Positions 30,955-46,057 of a DNA stretch of 64,000 bases are shown here, in pieces. Position 1 is the stretch's first letter. Every line of letters begins with the position of its first letter. A program made the position numbers and the translations under genes. Origin of the DNA: Antedon mediterranea (lineage: Eukaryota; Echinodermata; Crinoidea; Comatulida; Antedonidae); contig NC_092673.1 in assembly GCF_964355755.1 (NCBI RefSeq), positions 4,035,001 through 4,099,000 of the forward strand, in the 5' to 3' direction. A model generated the notes under the pieces. The model saw only the letters and a program-made list of their open reading frames with translations, was not told the origin of the DNA and did not search any database.

Positions 30955-32538
30955 ATATATATATATATATATATAAATCCAACTGAAAAAATGACAATGC
31001 TGTGGGTATCAGTGACTGGATCTCAATAGAGATACAAAAAAAAAGCGAAAAGCTAAATCAAAATGATAAAGTAAAATAGCCAGAAAAGTTAGCAGAGCTT
31101 TCTGGCAACACTAGCCCTTCATCAGTGCAAGTGCAGGAATTTGGATAACGTCATAGTATAAGAGCTGGCAAGTGCTGCCTGGGTGGACAGAGAATAAAAG
31201 AAAAACAACAAAAGGAGACAGGGTGGAGTCTGAATAAGAGTAGAAGACAAAGAAGTTAGCTTGGTAGAGATATAAACAATTTTGGAACGAAATTAAAAAT
31301 TAAAATAGTGGCTAATATTGAAACTTAAATTTTGGTAGTCAATGGAATACTTTTACCGATCTGGGAGTATGTTCCTAATATGCTAAGTCCAAAAAGTTTT
31401 GTGGTTTTAAGTTGTAATTCCCAGTGGTTTTCTTTGTCTCTGCGAGTTTTGTCGCTCCATTTGACATCGTGGTCTATTTGCAATAAACTCTGAAATTTGC
31501 AATCGAGTGACCAGCTGAATTAAAATGTTCGGCTACAGGTTGATCAAGCTTTAATGTTTTGATAGCTGATCTGTATTGTGTCATTCTCATACGGAGAGTG
31601 TTTTTTGTTTTTCCGACGTACTGTTTTCCACAAATATTACAGTATATGAGATAAATGACGTCTTTGGTTAGACAATTAATTGATTGTCTTATCCGAAAAA
31701 TGCGGCCAGTTTGGTTACTCTTAAATTTTTCAGTAGAATCAACCAATGAACAAGTTTTGCAAGATTTGCCACAAAGGTGACTGTCCAAATTTTGGCTGTC
31801 ATGAGAGTTAATTACACTCTTAAATTTGGATCTGACTAAAATATCACGAAGGTCGGGAGGTCTACGAAATGCAATATAATGGGTGGTTCCGGAAAAATAG
31901 TCCTGAGACGTTCTGTGGACTGTAATGGGCATATGTTTCTCAATAACAGCCCGTAATGGGTGATAGGTTGTGACGAATGGATCTGGTCAAATATTTTGGC
32001 TGACGTGGTTTTTGTACGTCAGTGTTTGACATCGAGCAATATCTTTTGCTTTCTTTATAGCAGTTTCAATGTATTCCTTCTTGTAATTTCTATTTCGGAG
32101 ATGTCCGGTTAGTTCTTCGGTACGATTCTGAAAATCTAAATCTGAAGAACAGATACGTCTGATATGTAATGCTTGACTGTACGGTGTTTTTAGTACAGTG
32201 TTGGGGATGACAACTGCTAGGGAGCAGGTACATATTTTTATCCGTGGTTTACAGAATAGGTCAGTTTTGAGTCGATTTTCTATGGTCACTATAGTGTCCG
32301 TCCAAAAAATCAACGCTACTAGTGGATTTGGTAGCTGTAAATTTTATTGTTGGGTACGTGGGCTGAATTAATATTGAGAAGAAAAGATTCCAAATTATCT
32401 TCACCATGGGTCCAGATCATGAAGATTTCGTCAATGTATAACCAAACAAGTGGTTTTTTAGGTTGGAAGGACAGAAAATTGGAGCAACGGCAGCTTAATT
32501 TAGTATACACTGTTGATAACTCTTCCAATAGTTAGTAA
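30955..32538 (-). mobile_element. Penelope-like retroelement fragment, linker B
   Basis: Nearly identical to 9593-11180. RT piece 32528-32319, RT C-terminal piece 32313-31987, GIY-YIG piece 31932-31474, with the same frame breaks. It is a passenger of the tandem duplication, not an independent insertion. Confidence 0.85.
31093..31128 (-). ncRNA. Candidate hammerhead ribozyme core, linker B
   Basis: Same CTGATGA...GAAA arrangement as at 9735-9770. Confidence 0.4.
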
Positions 32539-32896
32539 GTTAAAACTGCTTGGTGTAATAATCCAAAATGACCTCAAATGGGGTTCAAATGTTCAAATGA
32601 TATAACATCAAGACCCTCACGTAGACCAGTTAACAATACTAGAAACCATAGAGATTATGTTCATTATTATCTCTATGTGAGTAAACTTACGCCCACCAGA
32701 CTATTATTTGATTATGAACTTCGAACTGTACTTAACTACATAAGAGTCTAGACTAGCATTATCTCATGCATTGTGTGTTTTGAAACAGCTCAAACAAAGT
32801 ATAAAGATTTAATATTTTATTTTAATTTTGTTTTTCGTATTGTATTTCTAAGCTTTGTATTTTACTGCATTTTACAAGGTGCATTAAAAGTGTACA

Positions 32897-35800
32897 ATGG
32901 GAGGATGCTGCCTCAAGTCTAAAGTAGGTAAGGTTTCAACGATTTAACGTGAATTACAGTAGAAAAGAGCGCTACGGTCACACATAACGCGGCCCTTAAA
33001 ACAAGTTGGGAGAAAAATGGGACTCAACAGGCTAGAAACATGCACCAGGGAGTTGGGTCTAACAACAACTCCCTGCATGCACCACCCATTTTACAGCTAC
33101 AGTGAAATATTTGAACTACTTTTTGATCTATTTTATTACTATACAGATGGTAGTATTAATATTACTGTATGTTAGCACTTTCTCATTTTCTCGATATGCC
33201 TCTTGCCAATTGTAATTGTACCAAACATAATCAATCACCCTAAATGCTTAAAATCACATGCATGCACTGGATATAGGTTTTATTATTATAATTGTGTATA
33301 AAATAGTTTATTTCAATTTTTAATTTAAATACAGTAATTTTATATTTTGTTTTCAGCAATATATAAATTAACAATGACTGACCGTGATCGACAATCTATC
33401 ACGTGCACAATCACGAGATCTTTGCTCACGTCACTATCTATTTTGTCACCATTTAAGCGCTTATCGTGGGGGTGAATCGGTTAAAAAAAGAATTGAATTA
33501 CCTAATTTGACGCACACAAGAGCGGGCCGTGGCCAAATTTATATCGCGCGCGTATAGTGTGACGCAAACTCGCGCGCGTATAGTGTGACGCAAACCTATT
33601 ATACAAATCAATAATATAGGCCCTATCCCCCAGCCCAAAATGATCAAAGGTGCTTAAATTATTGTACCCAATTCTCAACAATTAGATTTTTCAATTTTAA
33701 ATTGGTGAATGTTTGACAAAAGTTGGAGCTCCAAAAGGCATTTCATCAACAACATACCGGCTGTTAATATCACTCAGATACGAAAGCCCATTAATACGAA
33801 AGCCCATTAATGCCATTTTAAGTGTATGTTTTTCGAACGTAATCCGTTCTAACGAATTAGTAATTCGTTTGAACGGATTAATAATCTGTTCAAACGAATT
33901 AGTAATCCGTTCAAACGAATTGCAACATATACAACAAGTGCCATTTAAAGTATATGTTGTAATTCGTTTGAACGGATTACTAATCCGTTCAAACAAATTA
34001 CTAATTTGTTTAAACGGATTACTAATTTGTTCAAACGGATTACTAATCCGTTCAAACGAATTACTAATTTGTTTAAACGGATTACTAATTCGTTCAAACG
34101 AATTACTAATTTGTTTAAACGGATTAGTAATCCGTTCAAACGAATTACTAATTCGTTCAAACGAATTAGTAATCCGTTTAAACGAATTAGTAATTTGTTT
34201 AAACAAATTAATAATTTGTTTAAACGGATTATTAATCTGTTTGAACAAATTAGTAATTCGTTTGAACGAATTAGTAATCCGTTTAAACAAATTATTAATT
34301 TGTTTAAACAAATTAATAATTTGTTCAAACGGATTACTAATTCGTTAGAACGAATTAGTAATTCGTTTGAACAAATTAGTAATCCGTTTAAACAAATTAC
34401 TAATCCGTTTGAACGGATTCCTAATTCGTTTTAACAGATTAGTAATCTGTTTAAACAAATTAGTAATTCGTTTGAACAGATTAGTAATCCGTTCAAACGA
34501 ATTACAACATATTCTTTAAATGGCACTTGTTGTATATGTTGCAATTGGTTTGAACGGATTACTAATTCGTTTGAACAGATTACTAAATCCGTTCAAACGA
34601 ATTACTAATTTGTTTAAACAGATTAATAATCTGTTCAAACGAATTAGGAATCCGTCCAAACGGATTAGTAATTTGTTTAAACGGATTACTAATCTGTTTA
34701 AACGAATTACTAATTCGTTTAAACGAATTAGTAATCCGTTTAAACAAATTATTAATTTGTTTAAACAAATTACTAATTTGTTTAAACGGATTACTAATTC
34801 GTTCAAACGAATTACTAATTCGTTCAAACAGATTAGTAATCCGTTTAAACAAATTATTAATTTGTTTAAACAAATTATTAATTTGTTTAAACAAATTATT
34901 AATTTGTTTAAACAAATTAGTAATTCGTTTAAACGGATTACTAATTCGTTTGAACGAATTAGTAATCCGTTTAAACAAATTATTAATTCGTTTGAACGAA
35001 TTAGTAATTCGTTTGAACAAATTAGTAATCCGTTTAAACAAATTAGTAATTCGTTTGAACAGATTAGTAATCCGTTTAAACGAATTACAACATATACTTT
35101 AAATGGCACTTGTTGTATATGTTGCAATTCGTTTGAACGGATTACTAATTCGTTTGAACAGATTATTAATCCGTTCAAACGAATTACTAATTCGTTAGAA
35201 CGGATTACGTTCGAAAAACATATACTTAAAATGGCATTAATGGGCTTTCCATATACCGAAGACCAAGACAAAACTATTTCTAGATTTCATGTACTAAAAA
35301 CACCTCATTTTTTGGCCTATAGATCAACTTTTTTGTATTTCTACTAAAAACGGTATGTATGCTTATCCTTGTGGTTTACAAAAGAGAAATTTATGTTATA
35401 ATGTAGTTAAATATCAGTGCTAAACAAATACAATGTACAAGTAAAGTATGGTCGCTTGTTTACCACGGATTTTGTGTAACGAGTGGGTTTTCTATAAAAT
35501 ATGGTAGTGGGGCAAGTTGTCACAACCTGTGACAACTTTATACTGTCATATAAATAAATAAACTGCTAGATAGGCTTATTCTTGCTTTGTAGGCCTTAAC
35601 CATTTTGTTTTCTTGTCAATTGGATATAGGGACCCCTAATAATCGAGAAAACACAATGTTTATATTATTTTTTCTATTTTATTCATATGGTACGCAATTA
35701 AAAGCGTTAAAAAAAAGTGTTAGATGAACATCAGAACCAAAAAAGAAGAAGAATAAACCTAGCTCAAAAGATAAAGTGCACAAGAAAGAAATTGGATGTG

Positions 35801-38800
35801 TTTGTACTGCAAAGAAGATTATTCCGTGTCAGTTTCAGGAGAAATCTGTATCATGTTCTCTGTCTGTGAAGAATAGGCTCATGAAGATTGTGCTGGTATC
35901 AATGAATCAGATGCAGACTTCACATGTGAATTATGTTGCTAGCTAGATTTTATTTAAAGTGACATTGTAGATAAATGTATTGCGGACTCTCTACAACAGG
36001 ACTATAAATAGACCTATATCGATTACAACATACTTTAATACTTATTATTATTGTTTTTAATACATTATTCATCATCTAAACTCACTAACTTATGTATAAA
36101 CACACTTTCTATAAATAAATAAGTTTTAAGCAGATCTTTCATGCATATTGTCTTATTTTTAACGATGTGACAAAGTGCCCCACTGCATGTGACAACTTGC
36201 CCCATGTACGGGGCAAGTTGTCACATCTGACCCATTGGGGAAAAAGTGCTCCCCTGGGTCACGGTCAAGAGTATTTTCACAATCAATGGTCCCCTTATAT
36301 AGACCATACCCTAGGCTATATTTGAAGGTACAAACTAAGTTAATTTAGGCTAAAACTTAATATTTATAGGAGATTAGAATGAATTTGTGACTTTTAGCCC
36401 CTATCTCCCCTAATCGTATAGTTGAAATTAATAGGTTTTGTTTTGAGGGTGCAAGAGAGTACCTTACATTTCTCAGACTTCAGCGACATTTTTCAATTGG
36501 TCATCCATTGTCCGAGTCATGCTTGGAGTGCATGTGAGTCGTCTATGGTCGAAATTATTTTATTTATTTTGAAGTCATCAGCAAACATAAGGCATCTGGA
36601 ATTTTCGAAGAGACTTTTACAAAAATGTTAAACAATAGGGGCCCTAAAATTGAACCCTGTGGCACTCCAGAGAGGAAAGGGAGGGGGTTAGATGTTTCGC
36701 CTTCAAGTGTCACTATCTGGAATCGACCACTAAGGTAGCTGTCAAACCAAGAATATAGAATTCCATTTACGCCAAATTTATTAAGTTTAAAGAGCAATAA
36801 TTTATGCGACAGTTTATCAAATGCTTTACTAAAATCTGTGTATATAATATCACATTGCTTTTTTGATTCGATGGCTTCATACACGGTAGTCATGAGAGTT
36901 TCGAGGTTTGTTTCACATGATCTACCGGGAAAGAAGCCATACTGTTGTTCAGAAATTAAGGGGAAAATATGGTTTATCAGTTGTTTACTTACAATCTTTT
37001 CAAATATTTTGGATATTGTTGGGAGTAGAAATATGGGTCTATAATTTTGAACGTTAGTCTTAGAACCACTACTACTATGGGGTAGTATGGGATTACTGAT
37101 ACTCTGCTTGGTTCAATCAAGTAATTATAATATACCGGTATGCAACAGAAACATGAATAAGTTTTTATACTGGCATTATTAAACTTTAGACTTTCATACC
37201 AGATCCACCTTATTTTTCATTTACTCTAATGTGAAAGATAATCATAATCATGATCTTTACTCCATTGAATGAATTTCCAACATTCCGTATTTACTGTATG
37301 CTCGCAGTTGATGCCCCGTTGGAAATTTATGTGATGTGTCATTTTTGTATTTTTTCTATTATATTGTTTGTGGATGCCGTATGTTCCTATTATTATTGTT
37401 ATATAGCCTAATTCATAGGCCAGAAACCATAAATATTCATTATCTCTAAGCCCACCAGACTATTATTTGATTATATGAACCTCGAACTGTCCTTACATAA
37501 GAGTCTAGACTAGCATTACTGTATCTCATGCATTGTGTGTTTTGAAACAGCTCAAACAAAGTATAAAGATTTAATATTTTATATTAATTTTGTTTTTCGT
37601 ATTGTATTTCTAAGTTTGTATTTTACTGCATTTTACAGGTCCAGTATGCACGCCTAAAGGTAAGGCTTCAACGATTTAACATAAATTACAGTAGAAAAGA
37701 GCGCTGCGGTCAATAAACGCCCTTAAACAAGTAGAGGGAAGATTCAGGGGACAGGGTAGAAACATGCACCACCCATGAACTACTTTTTGATCTATTTTTT
37801 TACTATACACTCGGTAGTATTAATTAATATTACTGTATGTTAGCACTTTCTCATTTTCTCGATATGCCTCTTGCCAATTGTAATTGTACCAAATATAATC
37901 AATCACCCTAAATGCTTAAAATCACATGCATGCACTGGATATAGGTTTTATTATTATAATTGTGTATAAAAGAGTTTATTTCAATTTTTAATTTACATAC
38001 AGTAATTTTATATTTTGTTTTTCAGTAACTGTGTTTGAATCCAGCCGCAAGAAAAAAAAAACAAAATATCGGTAATTTTAAAGATTTAATTGGATTTATT
38101 AGAGATCATGTCTAAATTATTCTACTGCAGTATGCAGTAATTATAGCATATTTTGGATAATCATACACATTGTTTTTTCAGTGACTAACTTTGAAACAAA
38201 GTGAATTGCAGTAAAAATGTAGATACTGCAGTAAAAATGTAGACACACTATAATGCTTGGTCTCAAATTGTTTGTGGTCTAAAGGTTTAAAACTTTATTT
38301 ATTTACAATTTTGTTAATTTCTTGTTGATTTCTCCAAATCTGGTGTTTCAGGAATACAATAATGCTTGGTCTCAAATTGTTTGTGACAAAACTTTCAAAC
38401 TTTATTTACAATTTTGTTGATTTTTCCCAATTAGCATTCCAGCTTTGGTGTTCCAGCATAACCATTTCTTGGCGTTTTCTGAAAAGCGACTAACTGGAAA
38501 GCAAGACTATGGACCAATGGAAATTGTAGTTAAAAGAAGGCCCTTAGAAGGTGGCAACTGGAGTGATGAGACATGCATATATCCTGTAACAGAAACTGGA
38601 AAAAGGTTTGGGATTTTTATTTTACTCTTTTTACTATTTTTAAGTCATTTTATACATTTTGGAAACACGCCGAACATTTCTTAAGTAGTTTATATCAGCT
38701 GCTGCTTTTACAGATTTTACAGAGCTTTCCCAACTTTCGTAAGTCCTTGATTGACACCGAAGTGTTAATATACAGTCTACATTTGTTTAACATTTGTGTT

Positions 38801-41800
38801 TACTCCACCCTTAGCTTAGGGTGGAGTAAACACAAATGTTAAATTAAAATAATGGAGATGAAAATTCACAATACAAAGATATTAGACGTCCATGTCAACA
38901 ACAACGATAAATATACATTTTTTCTACAGAAAACAAAAGAATTATAAAAGTTTTCATACGAGAATTATAGAATCTTTGATGAAAATAATCATTTTAGATA
39001 ATCATTGTAGGGGGTATTATTACCTCAGTGAACTGGGTCACAAAATAGCCCCAGTGTTCTGGGGATAAGAAAGGACAGTGATTAATTAATTTGCTGTTGG
39101 TCATCCTTGGCCACATGTGCCTAAATACATAAAATTAAAATAAAATTGTAGTATTAGTAGTTAATTATTCAGCTTAATGACTGGCATCGACTTTTCTCTT
39201 TTCTGACACATTTAACATTTCTCAACTCTACATTTGAATTGTACATTCCTATTTAGAATTGTTATCCTCTTTCAAATGGAAGCATGCTCTGAAATGTGGT
39301 CCCTGTATCTCTCTTTTCTTTTTTTTTAAAGGCCAATGAATCCCGTTCCTATTGTTATCGATGAAACTCACATCATCTTACTGTTTAACACTTTCCCGGA
39401 GAAAAAGCCGGAAAACGATATAGTAGAAAGTGACAGACGCTTATGGAATTTATTGATCACACACAGTTATGATGGTGGAAAAACGTGGGGACCTTCCGTT
39501 GAACTACCAGTTGACGAGATCTTTTCTAATTTCGAAAATGGGATACCATCTTGTTGCGCTATTGGTATGTTTATTTCTTTTCCAATCCAATCAAAGAATT
39601 GTCAATCATGGCTATCTGTTAGAATGTAAATAAAGTTGTGTTTTGTCAAGATAAAAACGAGCAGTTGAGTTGATAATATAGTATCCTATAAATAATCGCA
39701 GAATTTGGCCTGATACTTCGACTACGCCCCTTTTGGTTAACTAAAGCTGAAAATATCCACAATGCACATCAGCATATTTGGAAAGTGCCTGGCTTTAACT
39801 ATGTTTACAGTACGATACTTTAGATGCTGATGCCCAGTATTGTTTAAATTGGAAGTGATTTTTAAAATGCCCTCTATGTTTTTTTGCAAAGTTACAGTCA
39901 TAAAAATGTGTTTTAAATTTTTCTTAAAAATATTAAAAATACCATATTAGCCACAGTCACTTGGGGTAGAAACCTCCTGTTTCAAAACATAAATGTACAG
40001 TACCAGCTAATTTTTTTAAACTACGTACACAATGATATTGTATTATACAGGACCTGGTCATGCTATCAAGCTGGATTCAGGAAAGTTAATTGTGTCTGGA
40101 AATGTTAGATGGCCAAAATCAAAATCGAAACTTACACGTAAGTGGTGTGCTAAAAATAGAATGTCAAAATCCCCATACAGTTGACCCCAAAATTGACCTC
40201 TTTCTGTGTGTACTGTATTTCCAAATGGCATATATATTACAATATACCTTCATTGTAATTTACAGTACATTGTACAGTATGCAACAAAGCCGTAGCGAGA
40301 GGTTAAAACCAGCAAGGCACAGATGGTTCAACAGTTACGGGGAAATGGCAAAATTAGCACTGTGTGGTCATGTTACAAGAGTTGTCAAAACAATATAGAT
40401 TATCTGATAAAAAGCCTTTTGCCATTTTCCCCTGACTGTTAAATATAATTATTAATATACAATATGACGATCTCTGATGGGGAATTGTGGTGGGTAGTGA
40501 AAATTGAAAATTTAGGACGAGGAGAGCGCTCATCTGCCTCATGCTGGCCACAGCCCTGGTATTCATAAGCCCTTGATACTCAATCCCCAATTTTAACAAG
40601 GCCGTAGCGAGGGGTGTCTAGAAAACTCAGATCTCAGATATATCTGACTTTTCTAGATCTAGAAAACTCAGATATCTGACTTTTCTAGATCTAGAAAACT
40701 CAGATATCAATATCTGACGTTTCTAGTTCCAGAATGAAACTAGAAAACTCAGATCATCAAATGATTGGTTGGTAGGTCATTTGGATCATTCCATTATTAA
40801 TCAGAAGGTAGGTCATTTGAAATACTAGAGTATTATTAAAACTGATTACTGTGTAGGCCTACTAATATTGTAACATGTAAAAGCGTCCTACGACTTAAAT
40901 CATAAAGAAAATACAGTGCATGTTACAGTTAAAATGTAGGCTTAAAAATTAGGTATGTACGAGTTGGTGTGGGTACGAGCTGGTTGAGGTACGAGTTAGC
41001 CAAGATAGGAATAGGTACGAGTTATTTTAGGTACGAGTTGACCACTTCTAGCCTTGTAGGGCCAGGCCTACTCTTCGCGATAGGGTGTCTCGAAAACAGA
41101 GACCTCGAAAACAGAGACCAGCTGAGACCCGAGACCCAGGGTCTCTGTTTTCGAGGAAATCTCGAAAACAGAGACCCCACTAAAACGTCTCAATATTACG
41201 TATTATAGGGGTCTCTGTTTCGAGTTCTCGAAAACAGAGACCCCCACTAAAACGTCTAAATAATACGTTATTATGGGGTCTCTGTTTTCGAGATTTTATC
41301 GAAAACAGAGACCCCCACTAAAGCGTCTCAATATTACATTATATAGGGGGTCTCTGTTTTCGAGAAAAACTCGAAAACAGAGACCCCCCACTAAAACGTC
41401 TCAATATTAAGTCATTAAATTACCTTATATAGGGGGTCTCTGTTTTCGAGAAAAACTCGAAAACAGAGACCCCCACTAAAACGTCTCAATATTAAGTCAA
41501 TATTACGTTATATAGGGGGTCTCTGTTTTCGAGAAAAACTCGAAAACAGATACCCCCATTAAAACTTCTTAATATTAAGTCAATGTTACGTTATATATGG
41601 GGTCTCTGTTTTCGAGTTTTTCTAGAAAACAGAGACCCCCACTAAAACGTCTCAATATTACGTCAATATTATGTTATATAGCGGTCCCCACTAAAACGTC
41701 TCAAAATCACAGAATGACGTATCAGTAATAAACGGTAACTGATATGCCGATCAAAGAACATGCCGCAACGATAAGAAGAGATTGATGAATTCTTGAACGC

Positions 41801-44800
41801 GTGTGAAAAGACTGTCATTTTGTAATACAAGGTCGACGTCCTAGGAGTAAGATGTATAAATGCATGCTGTGCCTTTTAGAAGCTAAAAAGCTGGAGATTA
41901 TTTCAAAAGCTGACACTAGTTTCTCGGGTCTCTGGTCTCTGTTTTCGAGACACCCCTTCGCGATACATCGCGAGATAGCGCCCACACGTTGAGCCTTGAA
42001 TTGCTTAGCTTGGCTAGTAGAATGAATGAGGTAGAAGCCAGCCGGAGAGGTAGAAATTCTCATATGACTTTTCTAGACCAGTTTTTTCTGGGGAATCCAA
42101 ATATATTGGGTAAACAGGCTGTAACCTGAGAACTTTCGCGTGAGGGCGCTTTTTTCAAAATGGCTGCCAGTTACAATAGACTATGATATCTTGGCAACCA
42201 CTGGTGATACAGAGTTGATTTTGGTGTCAAATTGGTCGGAATGTACATGTTCCTATTTGATGTAATAGAACATTTTGTCCGAAAATGGCCGGAAATACCT
42301 CTATTGACCTTTGACCCAATATCTAACAGATACCATATCTCCGTAACTACTTGACACAGAAAGTTGTAATTGGTGTCAAACTATCCAGAATATAGATGTT
42401 TATATTCAAACTAATAGAACATTATCTGTAAAAATGACCGGAAATAACTTTAGTGACCTTTGACCCAAAATGCAAGACATTTCTCCTATCTGATCACGTT
42501 TAGTAGTATCTTGTCAATTAATTCATTTTGTGCCGATTGGAGGTTGACATTCTCATATTATTTTCTGGACCAGTTTTTCATGTGTAATCCTAATATATGA
42601 GATGAATAAGCCATAACAAGGCCAAGAATTTAATTCTTTTACTACATACATACATGCTTCCCTTTAGTGTTTAAGTCTGTATGTCGTGTATTAATCTTCA
42701 AGATCGCTCACATCACTGCCATCTGAAAAGTCTTCATATTCATAACTGGAAGCTTCTGGAATCAAAAGCAAAATTTGTTGACACATTCTGCAACCTTGGA
42801 GTGTCAGCTGTTCCATCAAAAGAGTTGTATGAGGAACTTGAAGAGTATGTTTCACTATTGTATGGAGTGAAGGGGAAAAGTGTAAATCAAGCAAGATATG
42901 ATATCTTCATCAGAAAGTTTTCCAGACACAAGATTACTGATATATCATTACTGCCACCATGTCAGCAGACCCCTTGAGTTTCATATACTTAGAGCAAACT
43001 TCATTGCAAAAGAATGGCAATCAGCAGACGTCAATGATTTTGTCAACAACAGTACACACAATGGATGGAATGAACAAATGGAGCCTAAATGGATTGAGAC
43101 AGTGATGCCCACTGATGTCCAGGAACTGTTTACACATAATGAATATGAAGACTTTTCAGATTGCAGTGATGTGAGTGATCTTGAAGATTAATACACGACA
43201 TACAGACTGAAACACTAAAGGGAAGCATGTATGTATGTAGTAAAAGAATTAAATTCTTGGCCTTGTTATGGCTTATTAATCTCATATATTCGGATTGCAC
43301 ATGACAAACTGGTTCAGAAAATAATATGAGAATGTCAACCTCCAATTGGCACAAAATAAATTAATTGACAAGATATTACTAAATGTGATCAGATAGGAGA
43401 AATGTCTTGCATTTTGGGTCAAAGGTCAGTAACGTTATTTCCGGTCATTTTTACAGATAATGTTCTATTAGTTTGAATATAAACATCTTTATTCTGGACA
43501 GTTTGACACCAATTACAACTTTCTGTGTCGAGTAGTTACGGAGATATGATATCTGTTGGATATTGGGTCAAAGGTCAATAGAGGTATTTCCGGCCATTTT
43601 CGGACAAAATGTGCTATTACATCAAATAGGAACATGTACATTCCAAACATTTTGACACCAAAATCAACTCTCTATGACCAGTGGTTGCCAAGATATCATA
43701 GTCTACTGTAACTGGTGGCCATTTTGAAAAAAGCGCCCTCACGCGAAAGTTCTCAGGTTACAGCCCGTTTACCCAATATATTTGGATTCCCCAGAAAAAA
43801 CTGGTCTAGAAAAGTCATATGAGAATTTCTACCTCTCCGGCTGACACCTACCTCATTCATAGCCTAGTCTATAGGCCTAAATGCTAAGCCTACATTTTAT
43901 AAACAAAAGGTGTATACTGTATTTCTTTTTTAAGTCGTAGGCTGCTACTACAAGTAGTCTGGGTTCCAGACGGAGTTTTGTCTTAATATTAGTTAAAAGA
44001 TAAATATTTTGGCACATATGGCGTTTCATACGTATACTACTTGATTTTGAAATCGCGGTTGAAATAAAAACAAATAAATAAAAAAAAAAGATAATACAGA
44101 CTTGGGGCAAGTCTACTACTACAAGTTACAATAATAATTATTAATTATTAGTAAGAAAACGTATAATACTGTAGTCTTTCAAACAAGCTACTCTCTACTA
44201 ATAATGGAACGATCCATTTGATGATCTGGGTTTTCTAGTTCCATTTTGGAACTAAAAAACTCAGATCTTGATATCTGAGTTTTCTAGATCTAGAAAAGTC
44301 AGATATAGATCTAGATATATCCCAATTTTTTCTTTTTACTTATATTAACTTTCTTTTTGTTCTTTCTCTTTGTTGTATGTTCCTTGTTTTCATCGTTTAT
44401 CAAATTTGTTTTGATGTATTAAAGAATTTGAATTTATATTTGTAAATCCAATATGGAACAATATATTAAAAAGTGTAGTTCTCATTTTCACTGGGTCTCT
44501 TAATTCACAGGTCAATTTGCTATCATAAGTGACATTAACAATAATGACAATAATGGAGCAACCTGGCATATGGGAGGTTTAATTTCGTTGCCTGAATCTA
44601 AAAATTGTAAAAAAATAAAGAAAATCTCAGGAGGTGAATGTCAGGTAGGCCCACCAAAGATAATTAATATTCAATGATTATTGTAGAAAGTTATGTCATT
44701 TATTGTTTACGAGAAAGTCCGACATATTTGAAATACTTATTTCTTTTTTTCAATTAAAATTTAAATTACTTATCACTTATGTCTACAGAAAAACGAGTTA

Positions 44801-45987
44801 GATTTCTAAATATGTTCATATATTTTTTCTTTGCCCCATTATTAATAAATGATTTTTTTTATTGATGCATAAAGTTCTGTCTTCACTATCAAACGTTATG
44901 TGACAAAAAAATGTGATGTGCCCATATATAGACATGATGATGTCATATCACTGCCATCTTTGGGCATATCACTACCATTATTTGGGCACACTTTTTTTGT
45001 CAAACTAGTTTGATAGTCTAGACAGAGCTTTAGTTAAAAACTGTAATTATTTATACAAATAATTTGTTATTATTTGTAGCCAGCTGACATGGGATCAGAC
45101 AATGTTGTGATAAACTGTAGGACTGGAGACAGCAATCCACGTTTCCAGTGCCATAGCTCTGATGCATGTGAAACATTTAGTGACTCACAGTTGATGCCAA
45201 CATTAATTGAACCAAAAGGTGGTTGCCAGGTTAGTTTTTTTTTTCACCCATTTCAGGATTCCACTTACTAATATAGTAAAATGCATTCAACATACAGATT
45301 CTGTGCCTGATTGTTGTCAGTCAACTAGCTGGGGCTAAATCAAATAAAAATTTATCGAGCGATCCCATTTTTGGAGTTTTGTAATGACTTGCGGCAAGTC
45401 TACCTTGCACCCTGCATAGCTGTGAACTATGTCCATGTTCAACAAGTTTGTATTATTTGATTTGGTCACTACCAGTGATGTAGTCACAATATAAGTGGTC
45501 CGGTTTTCGCAATAAAAGGAAACAATCTCTGTTGAAGCCACTGGGTTGTCAAAGGCCTCTGTGAAAAAGAGGTCAGGTTGAAACCTTACCCGCCATACTG
45601 GTGGCTACGGCCCTGACTACTGCTTAATTTCCCAAGTTACATAGGGCCTAGTTATTAAAATAATGTATGTATTATTTGTAGGGGAGCATTATTGGTTTTA
45701 AAGCAAACGATTCGAAGCTTCCTGAAGACCCTGAACGCTGGGCACTGTTTAGTAATCCAGCGAACAGCAAATCGAGGAAGAACCTTTCAGTGCGTTTAAG
45801 CAAGGGCCAATGCCAGAATTGGTATGACCCTCCAAACATAGTCATCGAACGTCATGGTTCTGCTTACTCAGATTTGGCAGCATTCATTCAAGACGGTGAG
45901 CAAAAGTTTGCGTGTCTTTTTGAACGTAATAAGACATCGAGACGACGATATATTGAGTTTACGACCTTTACACTTGGTAAAGTGTAA
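32897..45987 (+). CDS. Sialidase (neuraminidase, NEU-type) copy C, complete, 9 exons
   Basis: Exons: 1 32897-32927 (ATG), 2 37639-37659, 3 38026-38071, 4 38435-38605, 5 39332-39564, 6 40051-40137, 7 44511-44644, 8 45080-45229, 9 45682-45987. By eye the protein is identical to copy B (392 residues, same YRIP, Asp-box SYDGGKTW, GGECQ, INCR and SAYSDL elements and the MGGCC start). Differences seen are intronic: loss of the 630-bp TTAA insertion in intron 1, two nearby substitutions in the palindrome array, and a few bases in the polypyrimidine tract before exon 5. SIRT5-C follows tail to tail. Either a very recent duplication with doubled dosage, or two alleles placed in series by the assembly. 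Confidence 0.85.
33799..35248. mobile_element. Foldback element of 21-bp palindromic repeats, linker B
   Basis: Copy of 12441-13890 at offset 21358. One adjacent pair of palindrome arms (about 34918-34928) differs from linker A (ACTAATTTG against AGTAATTCG), a switch between repeat variants rather than scattered point changes. Confidence 0.85.
35506..36185 (+). mobile_element. Pogo-like transposon remnant, linker B, without MITE
   Basis: Same ends and PHD-like Cys/His remnant as 14148-15457, but with an empty TTAA site at 35596-35599. Confidence 0.55.
35596..35599. other. Empty TTAA site (no 626-bp element)
   Basis: Flanks GTAGGCC and CCATTTTG meet at a single TTAA, exactly the pre-insertion or precise-excision form of the site at 14238-14871. 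Confidence 0.85.
36468..37063 (-). pseudogene. Non-LTR (LINE) reverse transcriptase fragment, linker B
   Basis: Identical in layout to 15740-16335 (offset 20728), with the same frameshift before FADD. Duplicated passenger. Confidence 0.85.
38786..38843. repeat. Perfect 26-bp hairpin in sialidase C intron 4
   Basis: Copy of 18058-18115. Confidence 0.85.
41083..41955. mobile_element. Foldback element of tandem hairpin modules, copy C
   Basis: Copy of 20355-21227, including the CTTCGCGATA flanking duplication. Confidence 0.8.
42022..43860. mobile_element. 1.8-kb element with 723-bp inverted repeats, copy C
   Basis: Copy of 21294-23132; arms 42022-42744 and 43138-43860. Confidence 0.8.
42748..43190 (+). 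pseudogene. Broken transposon-associated ORF, copy C
   Basis: Same two frames and frameshift as 22020-22462, with the same acidic tail. Confidence 0.55.
44870..45031. mobile_element. MITE, AGCTCTGTC family (sialidase C intron 7)
   Basis: Copy of 24142-24303. Confidence 0.8.
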
Positions 45988-46057
45988 AGGACTAGCCAAC
46001 ACTTGCTCTTCTTTCTTGACCTCATTTACCTACAAATATAATAGGTCATTAACTTAC

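Larger units (their letters stand above)
40612..44323. mobile_element. Nested foldback structure filling sialidase C intron 6
   Basis: Copy of 19884-23595 at offset 20728, with the same nested insertions. Confidence 0.6.
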